DNA of 64,000 bases. Source: Trichobilharzia szidati (taxonomy: Eukaryota > Platyhelminthes > Trematoda > Strigeidida > Schistosomatidae). The DNA lies in the NCBI GenBank assembly GCA_944472155.2, contig OX235271.1, forward strand, positions 67,500,416 to 67,564,415, in the 5' to 3' direction. Every line of letters begins with the position of its first letter. Within the stretch, counting starts at the first letter, position 1. Shown piece by piece: positions 33,925 to 44,889 of the stretch. The notes beneath the pieces were generated by a model. It did no database searches. It saw only the letters and a program-made list of their open reading frames with translations, and had not been told where the DNA came from. Position numbers and translations under genes: made by a program.

Positions 33925-34165
33925 CAAACTTATTTAGGAAGTCGTATCAGCCATAATGGACTGATTGCTCATCGAGTCCCCCATCACTTTTGGCACAGGT
34001 GTGATATTCGGATTTTGACCAAAGGATGTATGTGCTGCGCAGCAGTTGTTTACAGCTGTGAGACCTGACTGTCTAAAGGGGAAGATTTAAGGAAGCCTCA
34101 TGTTTTCACAAACTTTTACAAACAGAATCCGAGTCGATAACAACTTTACTATGATTAATGTTCGG
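33925..34165 (+). pseudogene. Non-LTR retrotransposon fragment (family of 5715-6600)
   Basis: The plus strand reads CDIRILTKGCMCCAAVVYSC followed by a GEDLRKPHVF-like stretch, matching the region between the catalytic box and the C-terminus of that family. An in-frame stop replaces the Trp usual there. Confidence 0.5.
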
Positions 34166-34584
34166 CTTCTACTTATATGCGGTCTAAAGCTCTTCAGTCA
34201 TACATGCACACGTGTTAGGTTCAATGAAGAAGTTATTATATGCATGGTTCGATAGTATACAGAATAATTCTGATTCCATTGAAAGTAATCATTAATGCAA
34301 AATTTAAGCTTTAGTGAAGATGATAATCATAAATTCAACTCTGGTATGTGAAATCGAAGAAGAAAGGAATGGTAACGAAAACTAGAATACAAAGCTTGAA
34401 TTAAATGCATTATTATTTCATACCTTGATATAAGAATCGGAAAAGTAGGACAGGTCTTCATTATAGGTTTCCAGGCCGTAGGTGTTACGAACTTCCTGGA
34501 ATAATTTGAGCGCCGAGTCAGATTGATTCATTATAAATTATTTAAATTAATCCCAGCGTGTTAAGAAAATCAAAACAAGATTTT

Positions 34585-34625
34585 TCTGAACGTTTCGCTG
34601 TGTAAGCCACAGCTTCTTCAGCAGA
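34585..34625 (-). ncRNA. Hammerhead-like fold in the PLE terminus (second copy at 35761-35801, plus strand)
   Basis: Minus strand: stem I TCTG/CAGA, core CTGAAGA (fits CUGANGA exactly), one extra A, stem II GCTGTG/CACAGC, GAAA, loopless stem III AC/GT, triplet GTT. The plus-strand copy at 35761-35801 is the same except that the last stem II base is A instead of C, breaking the closing pair. This matches the minimal hammerheads reported for PLE termini, apart from the bulged A. Hand-folded; activity not shown. Confidence 0.55.
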
Positions 34626-34871
34626 TTTATTCGGATTTTTATTAATCATCAAGATATATAGTCAAAAATTTACATACATTAAAGTCAGTTTATTTGAACT
34701 AACATGGTTAACAATAATAAAATAAAGTTCATAACAATTACTCAGTTAAATAAAAACAAAAGTACATACTAATGACCAATCATATTCAGATAGGTCAAGT
34801 AGTCCAGGGTAGGCGAAGATTGAAGTCTATTGATTTTTGTACACACAGTTTAGGCTGTATGTGATTAATCT

Positions 34872-35222
34872 GTGGACTCTACTTCAAACTGTATCTACAA
34901 GTTCACCTGCAGCTGCGGTGACACCTATATAGGTAGAACCAACAGAATGTTCCAATGTCGTCGGAAAGAACATGTTCCAAAATGGCTACTAAATCACATA
35001 GAAAATCCCAATGCCAGTAATCTGAATAGAAATCCAGCATCCTCCATTGCAAAACACTTATTAATGTCAGGTCACAAAATCAATATTAATGACTGTTTTA
35101 CAATTATTTCACATAACTCTAATTCAAGGTTATTGAAGGTGATGGAAGCACTTTGGATTAATCACATACAGCCTAAACTGTGTGTACAAAAAACAATAGA
35201 CTTCAATCTTCGCCTACCATAG
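34872..35222 (+). CDS. PLE GIY-YIG endonuclease domain, 5'-truncated ORF
   Basis: 116 codons. CIYKFTCSCGDTYIGRTNR carries the GIY-YIG-type core (Tyr...YIGRT) with the Cys-x-Cys typical of PLEs, followed by the RRKEH basic helix, SSIAKHLLMSGHKIN and the C-terminal HIQPKLCVQK. In PLEs this domain nicks the target for reverse transcription. The ATG at 34872 is only the first in the open frame; the true protein would start far upstream with the reverse transcriptase, which is absent. Domain intact by eye; not expected to act on its own. Confidence 0.75.
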   Translation: MDSTSNCIYKFTCSCGDTYIGRTNRMFQCRRKEHVPKWLLNHIENPNASNLNRNPASSIAKHLLMSGHKININDCFTIISHNSNSRLLKVMEALWINHIQPKLCVQKTIDFNLRLP

Positions 35223-35864
35223 ACAACATCACCTATCTAAATATGACTGGTCATTAGTATGTACTTTTGTGTTTTATTTAACTGAGTAATTGTCATGATC
35301 TTTATTTTATTGTTGTTAACCATGTTAGTTGTAAAGCGGTTGTAAAGAAACTACGAAATGAAATCACCTCGCGAAATTTATCTTCTTAATGCCTTATTCA
35401 AATTGTATAGATTAGTTTTGTATGAGTGTGTGTGTGTGTGTATACATGTTATTTGTCATATGGAAAATATGTGAATTCATATATGATAAACATGATCCTA
35501 TATGTTTTAAAAGGTCATGGAGGCTCATAGAGTGCTGATTGATTTTTTCATTTGTCTTGCTTCATAAGAGTTTGCCATATAGGCGATAAGTCTATCCCAT
35601 CTTTCCTATTCACTGCATTCGAAGTGGTTAAGATGTGCAAAGCTTCAGAAGTCAATCTTTCTTTATGTGAATGAAATCCTCAAATCCTTCAAATAAACTG
35701 ACTTTAATGTATGTAAATTTTTGACTATATATCTTGATGATTAATAAAAATCCGAATAAATCTGCTGAAGAAGCTGTGGCTTACACAGAGAAACGTTCAG
35801 AAAAATCTTGTTTTGATTTTCTTAACACGCTGGGATTAATTTAAATAATTTATAACAGATCTTC

Positions 35865-36370
35865 ATTAGTCTGAAATAATTCTGGGGATCTACCGTGCTC
35901 GGTATAAGGAACATGATCGAGATTTTCAACACTAGTGTCAAGTCAGTGATTATCTGATTCAGAAACTCGGCTCATGCATCACGAAAAGTATTTCCAACTG
36001 CTCTGTTCTTTTGACAGTGAAGATCAGATGACTGGTCGGAAAGCATGAGCAAAAAAGTACCGTGGGGACGAACCAAACAAGAACGTATAACCCGACAAAT
36101 ATGACGAAGGAAATGAAGATAGATAAGACACAGGGTACGGACATCGTTGAATCTCATGATAAGCCAAGCTGTCGAATAGAATTCGAAGGGGTAGAGATGG
36201 GTTGGGCGTCCGACGGTAACATGAAGAAGGTTGCATGAGGTGGAGATGAAAGCTTATGTGCAATCGTTAGGCTGACTAAAAAGAACTACCGATAACTGGG
36301 TGAAATGAAAATGTACTACTGAGGCCATATGTTCCTCTCGGAACCCTACATAAACAATAATAATACATAA
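35865..36370 (+). pseudogene. RTE-type retrotransposon 3' end
   Basis: The plus strand carries 'gattttcaacactagtgtca', 'gtatttccaactgctctgtt', 'gaaatgaagatagataagac', 'gtggagatgaaagcttatgt' and ends in '..gttcctctcggaaccctaca' with a (TAA)n-like tail at 36351-36366. These match the RTE C-terminal region in order. It lies directly against the PLE right end. Confidence 0.65.
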
Positions 36371-37734
36371 AATTTTATTCTAAACGCAAATGCTTATTTC
36401 TGATGTTAAGAAATAACCAGAAGAAGATGGACGTGTACAGACTCAAAAGATTCAAAGTTAAAGGAGTGTAACGAAATATATTTCAGTTAAATCAGACGAC
36501 CAACAAAAATAGTTAACCATGCAGGCCACAGATAAAATCTACCCAAATAATTACGAATTCGCAATTCTGCGCTAATTAAAATGTAGGCGAACATAATTTG
36601 ATAAATATTTCACGCGGATGCACTACAACATGTTTCAGCACACTAGTCTCTACGTCTAACCATTTTAAATTGTCTTTCTATTTATTGACGATTACTATAG
36701 TCGGGTCAATCAATAAATAAATATAAGTCTATTTTTAGACGTTAACTGTTCGATCTAATATTATTGATCAGTAGTATACATTTATGGTTTGAAATAGTGC
36801 TTGAAGATAGCAGTCATTTGTGTATACGTAAATGTCCACAGTATTTGTGGTTGATTAAAAGTGTTTTTTGAACAAGTAATCAGAGTGTGGGTAGAAAAGT
36901 GTTTGAAATAAGTCCCACAAAAACATTCTCTTTTATATGAGGTGGACTTTGTAGAAATTTGTGACTTGTATCAGTGAGGTAGTTGTGCTATTTGGGTATA
37001 ATGTTTGGTTTATAAATACCCACATCCATTTTGATTAACAAGCGTAAGTGAATGCTTTCGAAATATTTCTCTCGGTTACGTCACACCTTTCTTCAAGTTG
37101 TTAATCAAGACCCATGAACTGTGAAGACTTATATATCTCCGTTAATTATGTCGACAGCATGAGAGTAACTTTCCATTACATTTGAATTCTAGATACTAAG
37201 ACGTCTATTTCTTTCTATCCGTTAATCTAGCAGTAGGCATTAATTTTTCACTGAAAACATATCACTAATTGAACAGAATTCTTGTTTTAAGTTTGTATTA
37301 GACGGTTACATTGCTTGACGACGATAAGCAGTGTATGTAACCAATTAGTAGAGGCATGCAAAAATCTTGTGTATCCACCATTGATTTCTGTTAAACGAGC
37401 TACGAGGGCTTACAGTAATGTAGTTGTGGAGAGTATTTTCAGTGCTGTATTCAGATGATAACTGTTTGGTTGACTCTATGCATTACTGCCTTTCACTACT
37501 CCCATGTTCTTATCCTATCTGACGTTTGGTGGGCTCTCTTTCCATCTCACCTTGTTCAGTACATGACCACTTGTTGTTGGTCTAGGATTTCATGTTCTTG
37601 TTGTGTTTTTCTTAATAACACTCTCTATAATACTTTTGCTAACCTTTATCTATTCTTCTCATTTTCTTTTTCATCTAACTGTTTCTGTACACTTTTTTCC
37701 ATGTCTTTCATTAGATCACTCACTTTCGATTATT
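36371..37734. other. Intergenic, nothing recognised
   Basis: AT-rich. A possible PLE-terminus remnant at about 37030-37110 is too weak to call. Confidence 0.3.
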
Positions 37735-38610
37735 ATTATTATTTCCTTTTATTCCTAGAGGAACATAGGGCTTCAGCCGTGCGTCTCCATTGCGTTCGGT
37801 TATCTGCTGGAGTCTTCACCTGGCTCCAAGTCTGCCCACACGTTTTCATTTCTTCTTCACATGACCTTCTCCAAGTCACCCTTGCACTGACGACCAACTC
37901 GCCGCTTCCCTTTCGGGTTCCACTCAAGGGCTTGTCTAGTGATGTCACTTGATGGTTTCCTCAGAGTATGGCCAATCCATCTCCATTTATTCCTGCCTAT
38001 TTCTTTCTTACTGCCACAGATCTCTATTGCTGATCTTTTCTGGCCATCTGATCTTGAGTATTGAGCGAAGACAACTGTTATTGAAGGTCTGTAGTTTGTT
38101 TGAGATGCTCTTTATGACGTGCCAAGTCTCTGATCCGTATAGTAGCACTGACTTCACATTGGACTTGAAAATTCGGATCTTATTTTTGATGCTGAGTGTT
38201 GTTGACCTCCACACAGACTTGAGAGTAGTGAAAGCTTGTCTTGCTTTCCTGATCCTTGCTTTGATATCCTCGTCAGTTCCGCCTGTAGTTGAAACGATGC
38301 TTCCCAGGTAGGTAAAAGAGGTTGTTTCTTTGAGGTTCCTCCCATTTATGCTGGCTGATTGTTGTCTGTTGTTGTTGTTGCTGTTGGTGGTGTTGTCCAG
38401 GAATCTTCATCACCTCTGTTTTCTCTATGTTCACCTGAAGTCCTATCTTTGATGCTTCTTCTGCAAACTTGTTGCTTCTCGCTTGCATATCTTCCAGTTT
38501 GTGGGAAATCAGACATATATCATCGGCTAAGTCCACATCTTCCAAATTTTTTGTGTGAATCCATTTTATGCCTGTTTCCTCATTGCCCGCTGTTTGTCGC
38601 ACTCATTTTC
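37735..38610 (-). pseudogene. RTE-type retrotransposon, 5'-truncated, best preserved 3' half
   Basis: Minus strand from 38602: KNLEDVDLADDICLISHKLE (the RT catalytic box, with LADD where FADD is usual), a Gln run, then after frameshifts NKIRIFKSNVKSVLLYGSET (38008-38214) and MTSLDKPLSGTRKGS...CGQTWSQVKTPADNRTQWRRTAEA (37948-37739). The 3' UTR ends in (TAA)n at 37730-37741. It shows at least two frame breaks. Sequence before the catalytic box is absent. Confidence 0.8.
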
Positions 38611-38838
38611 GATAGAAGATGAAATTCATCAACCTCATTTCATGGAAACTCTAGTGATAAAAATAACGGTGGTCTTAATAGTCGCTGCATTTGAAACTGA
38701 ATTGCTCTCATACAATAAATAATTTTCAACATTTTATTATAACATTAAATTTACGTTAGTAAAAATAATAATCTAAATAAGAAAATGTAACTGGATAAAT
38801 ACACTTAGGTATAGCACTTGTTTGAACACAGTATGCAT

Positions 38839-39195
38839 TAGATGGTTGGAGGCAATCGGCAGGAAGCCTTGGACCTCGGTTTCCGGCTTGTTGGCACTCA
38901 CCAGTCAGCAAGGCGTATCTGCAACGTTGAAGGAACTCAAGTCTCTTCTGAGATTCGAACCCGCGTCACCCAGTGCAGATAAGCCTTGCTGACGAGTGCC
39001 AACTAGTACGAAACCTAGGTCCAAGGCTTCCTGTCATTTGCTTCCAATCACCTAATACCATCAAACTAATGTGCACAATGATGACGAGCTACCCTGAATG
39101 GTGGCCAAATTATAAACCTGACTGACCGAATTCAGTCTGCACCAAAGAAAGGACTAGACATATCGCATTAGTTACTTGTGTCCAATCAAAGTACA
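38839..39195. repeat. Two SINE-2 copies head-to-head
   Basis: 38839-38985 is a minus-strand copy with a B box (GGTTCGAATCTC on the minus strand) and body; 38975-39195 is a plus-strand copy with body and tail ('gaattcagtctgcaccaaag'). The bodies (ccaaggcttcctg and its inverse) form an inverted repeat around the shared head region. Confidence 0.7.
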
Positions 39196-39336
39196 CAGTA
39201 TGCATGCTAACATTATAGTTGTGGTTTTGTGTTTTGGTGTATGAATATAACATTTTATGCGGAAATGCTTTCAACTTTTCATGAAATAAGCCAGTGAGAA
39301 AGTAGCAAATAAAGAGGATGTTCAAGATAACCTTAT

Positions 39337-39542
39337 GTGTAGGTAGTTCATGGTGGAATGGTCGCTAACCATTCTAGTGATTGGCGTTCGATTCCCGGCC
39401 TACTCATTCCAATATCTTTCCTAGTCGATAGTAAGCCCGAAGAAGAGGTGAGGTTAGCAACTCCACCCTGTAAAATTAACCCAATCCCTATTGAAACTCC
39501 AAAGTTCAAGCTGGAAGCCATATGTTCCACTTGGAACGCAAA

Positions 39543-39545
<3 letters not shown>
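39337..39545 (+). repeat. SINE-1 copy, tail running into (TA)n
   Basis: Head with A-box-like TGGTGGAATGGTCGC and B box (CGTTCGATTCCC), body with 'gaggttagcaactccaccct', 3' block 'gttccacttggaacgcaaat'. The A/T tail has turned into the adjacent microsatellite. Confidence 0.75.

Positions 39546-39546
<1 letters not shown>

Positions 39547-39588
<42 letters not shown>
39547..39588. repeat. (TA)21 microsatellite
   Basis: An uninterrupted TA run directly after the SINE-1 3' end. Confidence 0.95.
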
Positions 39589-39589
<1 letters not shown>

Positions 39590-39592
<3 letters not shown>

Positions 39593-40414
39593 CAAGATAA
39601 CTTTAACCAACTATTTGAAAGAATTCAGATTTCTGTTATTCACAGTATGTGTTATTAGAGCAAACTAATTATCACGATTACTGTATCGGAAATGTTACGG
39701 AATATATAACATAGTCTTTTCTTAAAAATCGTGGAACATGATAAAGATGAGTAGAATACACAAATTAATAAATTACAAAGAAGAGGAAGAGTTCTACCTG
39801 ACAGTTTTAGCTTCCATACGTAATTGGTCAAGCGAATTATGTTTTGGAAGCTAGTAATGCATAAGATAAATAAGAGAAATCAGAAAAGAAGATAAAACGA
39901 ATGTAGGCGATATTGAATAATCTTTTGCTAAGGTATCATTGGTTTTACAAAATTCATGGAAGTGAAGCAATTCACATAAGTTTTACTGAAACTTGGAAAC
40001 AAAAGTAACTGTTTAACAATTAAGGTGATTGAGTTTAAGATCATGGGAATAAGAAAATTAGGAAATTTTGGTTAGGGAAAAATTTGTGGGAGCAACCTGA
40101 CGATAAAACTATTAGAAAGCTAGAAATGAAGAAAATAAAGCACCTTGAGGTTCGCTATATTAAATGAGTAGGACACCCACCTTTAAAGATAATGGCGACA
40201 GGTAAAAAATTTGAACTGGGTCTAAGAGAGATAAAGATTTAGATATGGATACAGTTTTACTTTTCCTCCAATTGTCAGGTTATGTGTTAATGCAAAATAA
40301 CACGTTAAAATTACACAAAATATTTGAAAAAATGTGTGAAAATAATGCTTAGTGGATCATTAGGACCTAGAGTTTCGCTTGGATTCAAGTATATGATAGA
40401 CTCTAGAATGTAAT
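39590..40414. other. Intergenic, nothing recognised
   Basis: AT-rich, no supported feature. Confidence 0.3.
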
Positions 40415-41380
40415 TTATATTAAAATCCTGATAAATTTGTCAGGATAGCTATTTTCAATCAAGTTATCATATGCAATCCTTAGTTCATCTTCATTTACCT
40501 CTTCTAAGCAAATAGCTGTTTTGTACTGTAGAAGAACGAAGCAGTGAAAATACGCATAGTATCCTGTACATGTGCTTTTCCTATGCGAATTTCTCTTTAT
40601 AGTACCATCTGGTTTTCTTGTGAGGAGGACATCTAGGCAGTTAATTTTATTCTGGGATTCCTCTTTGCACGTGAATTTCATAGCAGAATGTACTTCATTC
40701 AGTTGAGTTGTTACTTTGTTCCTGTTCGAATCATTATAACAAGGAATAAAGGCGACATCTGTATACCGACAAAAAATGAGAATTTTCTGATAAGGTTGTT
40801 CAAAAGTCCATTTTCTAATTTACTTAAAAAGAAATCTGCCCAAATGGAACCCAATGGTGAGCTCATTGCCACCTCGTCCACTTGTCTGTAAAGTGTGCCC
40901 TCAAATTTGAAATTTACATTCATGGTACACCTTAATAACAATTTTTTGGGGATTTTTGTTGGGATGACAATATTTTTCAACTAGTGATACATTTGTTCAC
41001 ATATATATTTAGTCGTTTCTACTAGAGGTACATTTGTGCATAAAGATGTTAAATCCAAAGATATTATAGTTTTATCCTTGATATTAATATCGTTGATTTT
41101 GTCTACGAAATCAAATAAATCTTTGTCGCTGTTTCAATATCTGCTCATACAAAGGTTTGAGGATATTTACTAACTATCTAGCTAGAGCATGGTAGGGCGA
41201 ATTTAGCATATCAAGTATTAGTTTTAATGGTACTTCCGGTTTATGTACTTTAGGTAGGCAATACATTCTTGGTTTGCACGTGCCCGTTGGCCTGATTTAT
41301 TCATATAAACTCTCAGGAAATATCTGTTCTTCCCTTGGTTTCTTCAAATGACTGACATTCAGTGTATGTTTAAGTTGATG
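40415..41380 (-). pseudogene. Penelope-like reverse transcriptase, 3' part, decayed
   Basis: The minus strand from 40980 reads NVNFKFEGTLYRQVDEVAMS then SPLGSIWADFFLSKLEN, the 'Q-x-D-G-x-A-M-G-S-P-L' motif of PLE reverse transcriptases. Further on (40681-40415) come KINCLDVLLTRKPDGTIKR and ENSYPDKFIRIL. Upstream, to about 41380, decayed finger-domain sequence continues in other frames. The aspartates of the YxDD box cannot be read cleanly in frame. No endonuclease part follows. Confidence 0.75.
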
Positions 41381-42249
41381 CTATCGAACTGTAATCCACT
41401 GATATTATTATTATTGATTCGACATTATTTAAACAACATTAATGCTGGTAATAACACTAATTCATTCACTATTATGTATATATAATTGTAGAACCTGATG
41501 ATGAAGGGGTTGTCAAAAAGAATATTCTGTGTTCAGTAACCATACTTCTGGTTCTATTTATGTTCAAATATTTTCTATTCTCGATGGTATAAAACCGTTA
41601 ACTCTGTTGGGTTACACGCAGTGATAAATTACTTATTTCCCCAGATTTGTACATTCACTTTGTTAATCAAATAAACACCATCCATTTTATTATTGTGTAG
41701 TGTTTTCTTCGATACAAACTATTTGTTATTAAGGTACATTCTCTATTGCGAAAATACACAGGGGTTTAAGTTTATTCACGTATGTATAGATCTTTTTATA
41801 GTATCTTCGTGATAAGAATTTAGCAAAACTTAGACCGTGTAATCTTCACTCATGAAATAAAATTAAACAAATGACCGTACAACTATATATTCAGTTCATT
41901 TTGTACGACGTAACTGTTTGAAACAACAATGAACTCAGGTATCAAATTACTAAATACATAACAGCAAAGAATACAACGTCGTAAATTACTACGGTTTGTG
42001 TTGAATAGGGTATATTATCACCAAATATTTCAAATTTTGTCCAAAAACAATTAAATATGAATATTGTTATTATTATTTTCAATGTGTGAAGTTGACCGAT
42101 CCCATAGCTTCTTATCAGTTTTCCTCCTAATAGTTCATCAGATGTATTATAAAATACAAAGTGATTTGAATAGGTATTTACCTCCAACCCTCTAATACCA
42201 ACGATTCGAACATGTATTTGTCAAAATTCCTTTTATTTAGTATAATGCT
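41381..42249. other. Intergenic, nothing firm
   Basis: May contain further 5' PLE sequence. Nothing supported. Confidence 0.3.
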
Positions 42250-42340
42250 ATGAATGTTATGAGTGCCGACTAGCATGAGACCTAGGCCTAAGGCTTCCTG
42301 CTGATTACCCTCAACCACCTAACATCAACAATTTCTAAGT
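42250..42340 (+). repeat. SINE-2 body fragment
   Basis: 'atgagtgccgactagcatga' and 'taaggcttcctgctgattac' match the SINE-2 body. Confidence 0.6.
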
Positions 42341-42444
42341 AATTATATACAGTGTGATCTTAATTCCTGAGTAACGGTAGCACCCCATAATATCACTAAC
42401 GATGTTATTTTTACTAACCAGAAGATTTGATTTTAAGTATTTAT

Positions 42445-42650
42445 CCCTCGTCGACTATACACATGGTCCGCGCTTCGATCCCCGGCCGACGCACTCCTTT
42501 ACATCGCTGAGCCATAAATAATGCTGGTAAAGAGGAAAGGTTGGGCATGAGGCTAGCAACCTCATCCTGTAAAATAAACACTGCTTCAGAAACTTCAAGC
42601 CACTAGCTTGAAGCCCTATATTCCACTGGGGAACGTGAAGGGAAAAAAAA
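42445..42650 (+). repeat. SINE-1 copy, A box region lost
   Basis: It starts within the head (cgtcgactatacacatggtc), keeps B box CGCTTCGATCCC and the full body, including 'gaggctagcaacctcatcct' and 'ttccactggggaacgtgaag', and ends in an A-rich tail. Confidence 0.75.
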
Positions 42651-43650
42651 TTTATCCCTTTCATTCATCATAGCCTGAAGTTCAGATAATCTGTGACAGG
42701 TGAAAGAAATACGAAGCATTTCAGCACAATCCATGACGATAATATCCCTTAGCTAAAACTTTTTCTACAGTTATTCTGATTATTTTGGGTTGAAATACTG
42801 GATTTCAAATAATAATCAAATTCTATTGGTAGCTTTAAAATGAATACGACTTCATTATCTTTTTTTACTTCTCCGAGTTCAGAGTAGTTCATAGGTCTTC
42901 AAGTTTCTATGTCTCAGTAGAGCTTGAATCTCTTCTTTTACGAGATGAAGTGCTAACCACACGTTTAGTCTTCCCTTTCCTCTTGGTTTACGGCTGGCTA
43001 GTTAACTAAGCGTGGTATAAAAAAACACGAAGGACGGGAATCAGACCTTGCCTTAGTTGTTGGCTGGAGAGCACTCTATACCTGGACACCCTATCTACTC
43101 AATCTGATTCTATGATATAAAGTTAATTAATTAATATTACAACCATAGACAATGAAAATATAGCAATTCGATAACACCTTTATCTTATCGTTTTTTTATT
43201 CCTTTTATAATTAACATGCTAAATGCCTTATCTACACATCACATTTCGAATCCCAATAAAAAATAACAAAACAAGGAAATAGAATTACTTTTATTATATG
43301 TAAATACATTTATATATGTATACATACATATTTATTTACCTTTTTAATGACAATGTCAATATTAATTATAAGGATAGTATATTGATACATCAGTGCATTT
43401 CACGTTTAACTAAAACAAAGTGGGAGAATTCTTATTTTATCACTAGTACGTAGAAGTATGATATTATGCATATATATTATTAAAACCTAAAAATCTTCCT
43501 TTGCCTTTGCAAAATGTCAAATTAGCTTGAAAAATTGCATTATGCAATATATATACATATACATAAGTGTATATACATTTGTCCGTGTGTATATGAAAAT
43601 TCAAGGTAAAGATATCTTCTTTTTGAGGAGATTACGTTGAAATCGTTATT
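42651..43650. other. Intergenic and probable 3' UTR of gene C
   Basis: A tRNA-like block on the minus strand near 42985-43090 (B-box-like GGTCTGATTCCC) may be another SINE remnant. On the minus strand AATAAA at 43336-43331 is a candidate poly(A) signal for gene C. TA/ATA-rich simple sequence occurs at 43300-43345 and 43545-43600. Confidence 0.35.
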
Positions 43651-44097
43651 TTATGAAAATGATACATTTCTTCGACGATAATTTTGTGACGAATTTGATT
43701 CTGGTATTCTTTTTGTTTTATTTAACATCTGATAATTGTTACTGTTGTTATTACTTTCTTGTTGCCGCATGTATCGACGATAATTTGGTCTTGAACGTGA
43801 TCTTTGTTGATCTCTTCTTCTATAAGGCTGTTGTCTTGGTGAACGTCTAGCTGAACGACTTCTTTGTCTGTAGGCTTGTCGTTGTTGTGGTTGACGAGAT
43901 CGTGATCGCCGATTAGGTCTTCGATTTCTTGGATAAGGTCTTGCACGAGGGGAACGTTGTTGCCTTCGATTAGCTCTGTTTCTTGCTTCTCTTGGATCAT
44001 CTAACAATGATTCTTCGTCTTCTTCTTCCTCATCTTCTGGTTCAGCATTGTGATTATTACAATCTTGTAAGTAGTCAGTGTCCATCTCGTCCGAAGC
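43651..44097 (-). CDS. Gene C, terminal exon of an Arg/Ser-rich protein
   Basis: Minus strand: acceptor (tgataacatctag) before 44097, then 148 codons and TAA at 43653-43651. The peptide starts ASDEMDTDYLQD, has an acidic run (EPEDEEEEDEESLLDDP), then a long Arg-rich part with repeated RSRSR, RSPR and RRSPRQQPYRR blocks and an Asn/Ser-rich end (...NYRRRNVSFS). The composition is like C-termini of RNA-binding or splicing-related proteins, but I see no RRM or KH in this exon, so the function is inference from composition only. Phase fits GCT TCG GAC. Upstream exons (higher coordinates) were not found among the transposons. Confidence 0.65.
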   Translation of the reverse strand, partial: ASDEMDTDYLQDCNNHNAEPEDEEEEDEESLLDDPREARNRANRRQQRSPRARPYPRNRRPNRRSRSRQPQQRQAYRQRSRSARRSPRQQPYRRRDQQRSRSRPNYRRYMRQQESNNNSNNYQMLNKTKRIPESNSSQNYRRRNVSFS

Positions 44098-44529
44098 CTA
44101 GATGTTATCAGTAAATAATGACTATTTCGACTCTTGGATTAATTAATTCAAATTAATTGATAATTTAGTCTCACATAGATTTTATGATCGATAATTTAAT
44201 AATATTGATTAATTTCCACATCACTTCTTTAAAGTATACACTGAAGACTTATAGTTAAGCTTTTTATAACAAAATCATAAAATTATTTATCACCCATACT
44301 CACTGGCTCAATTCGTTAGTTTATTTTAGATGTCTGAGTGAACGATTATAAATAGGGCCGTCATTTATCTATTTAGGGTAAAAACGTGGTCTGATTAATA
44401 AACTAATAGTAGTTCAATAAATAGAGGTGATGCATTGGTAATCCCAACTTATTAGTATTTCTTATCCAAAATCTTTGTTATTCAATTGTGTGTTTAAAGT
44501 TTTGGAGGGATAACCTGATCTATTTATTT

Positions 44530-44730
44530 GGTGGATGGTGACTAACAGTGGAATCCACAATACTCATTTTGTCCTATTTGGGACTTATCGCCTGGAAAAA
44601 CCTGCAGTCCCTAGTGAGCGATGGTATTCCCACCTAGACTCGACCACTGTACCCATCACACAGAACGCCAAAGCATTATTCGCTAAACGACTTGGACCAC
44701 AAGAGCTACCTCTTCTGTAAGGGGCATCAC
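44530..44730 (-). repeat. Hammerhead repeat of the classic schistosome type, decayed
   Basis: Minus strand: B-box-like GTGGTCGAGTCTA (about 44645), then CCAG, core GCGATAA, stem II GTCCC/GGAC with AAATA loop, AAAA, and the 3' flank TGGATTCCACTG (44560-44545). The last flank is the hallmark of the schistosome satellite hammerhead used in structural studies. Core bases C3, U4, G8 and G12 are all changed, so it is inactive. It differs from the copies at 1942 and 21241 in stem I sequence. Confidence 0.65.
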
Positions 44731-44889
44731 TTATTATTTGTTTAAATCAATTTCGTTTTTTCTCACTGATTTACTGGATATAGTCGAAGTGTCCATACGA
44801 GAAGCCTACATGTAAACAGAGGCCGAACACTTTGGTCCAACCAATCAAAGGGGAAGACGAAATTGATAAGTGTTTAGTTCACCTATAAT

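Larger units (their letters stand above)
34531..35855. mobile_element. Penelope-like element with inverted termini
   Basis: Left arm 34531-34870 is the inverse of parts of the right arm 35156-35855; the right arm holds about 360 extra bp (35330-35688) absent from the left. Both arms contain the end of the endonuclease frame, the UTR and the PLE terminus with a hammerhead-like fold. Between and into the right arm runs the GIY-YIG ORF. The reverse transcriptase is missing, so this is a 5'-truncated copy with an inverted partial duplicate of its own 3' end, a typical PLE arrangement. Confidence 0.8.

Noticed and set aside
37030..37110. Possible PLE terminus with ribozyme (minus strand, TTGAAGAAAGG...CGAAAGC)
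   Set aside because: Stem II cannot be closed next to GAAA and there is no supporting PLE sequence nearby.
37455..37952. 165-codon plus-strand open frame
   Set aside because: Its second half is antisense to the RTE 3' end and the rest is a low-complexity Phe/Leu/Ser-rich shadow.
43653..43850. Plus-strand open frame opposite gene C
   Set aside because: Antisense shadow of the Arg/Ser-rich exon, whose codon bias gives the apparent hydrophobic peptide.
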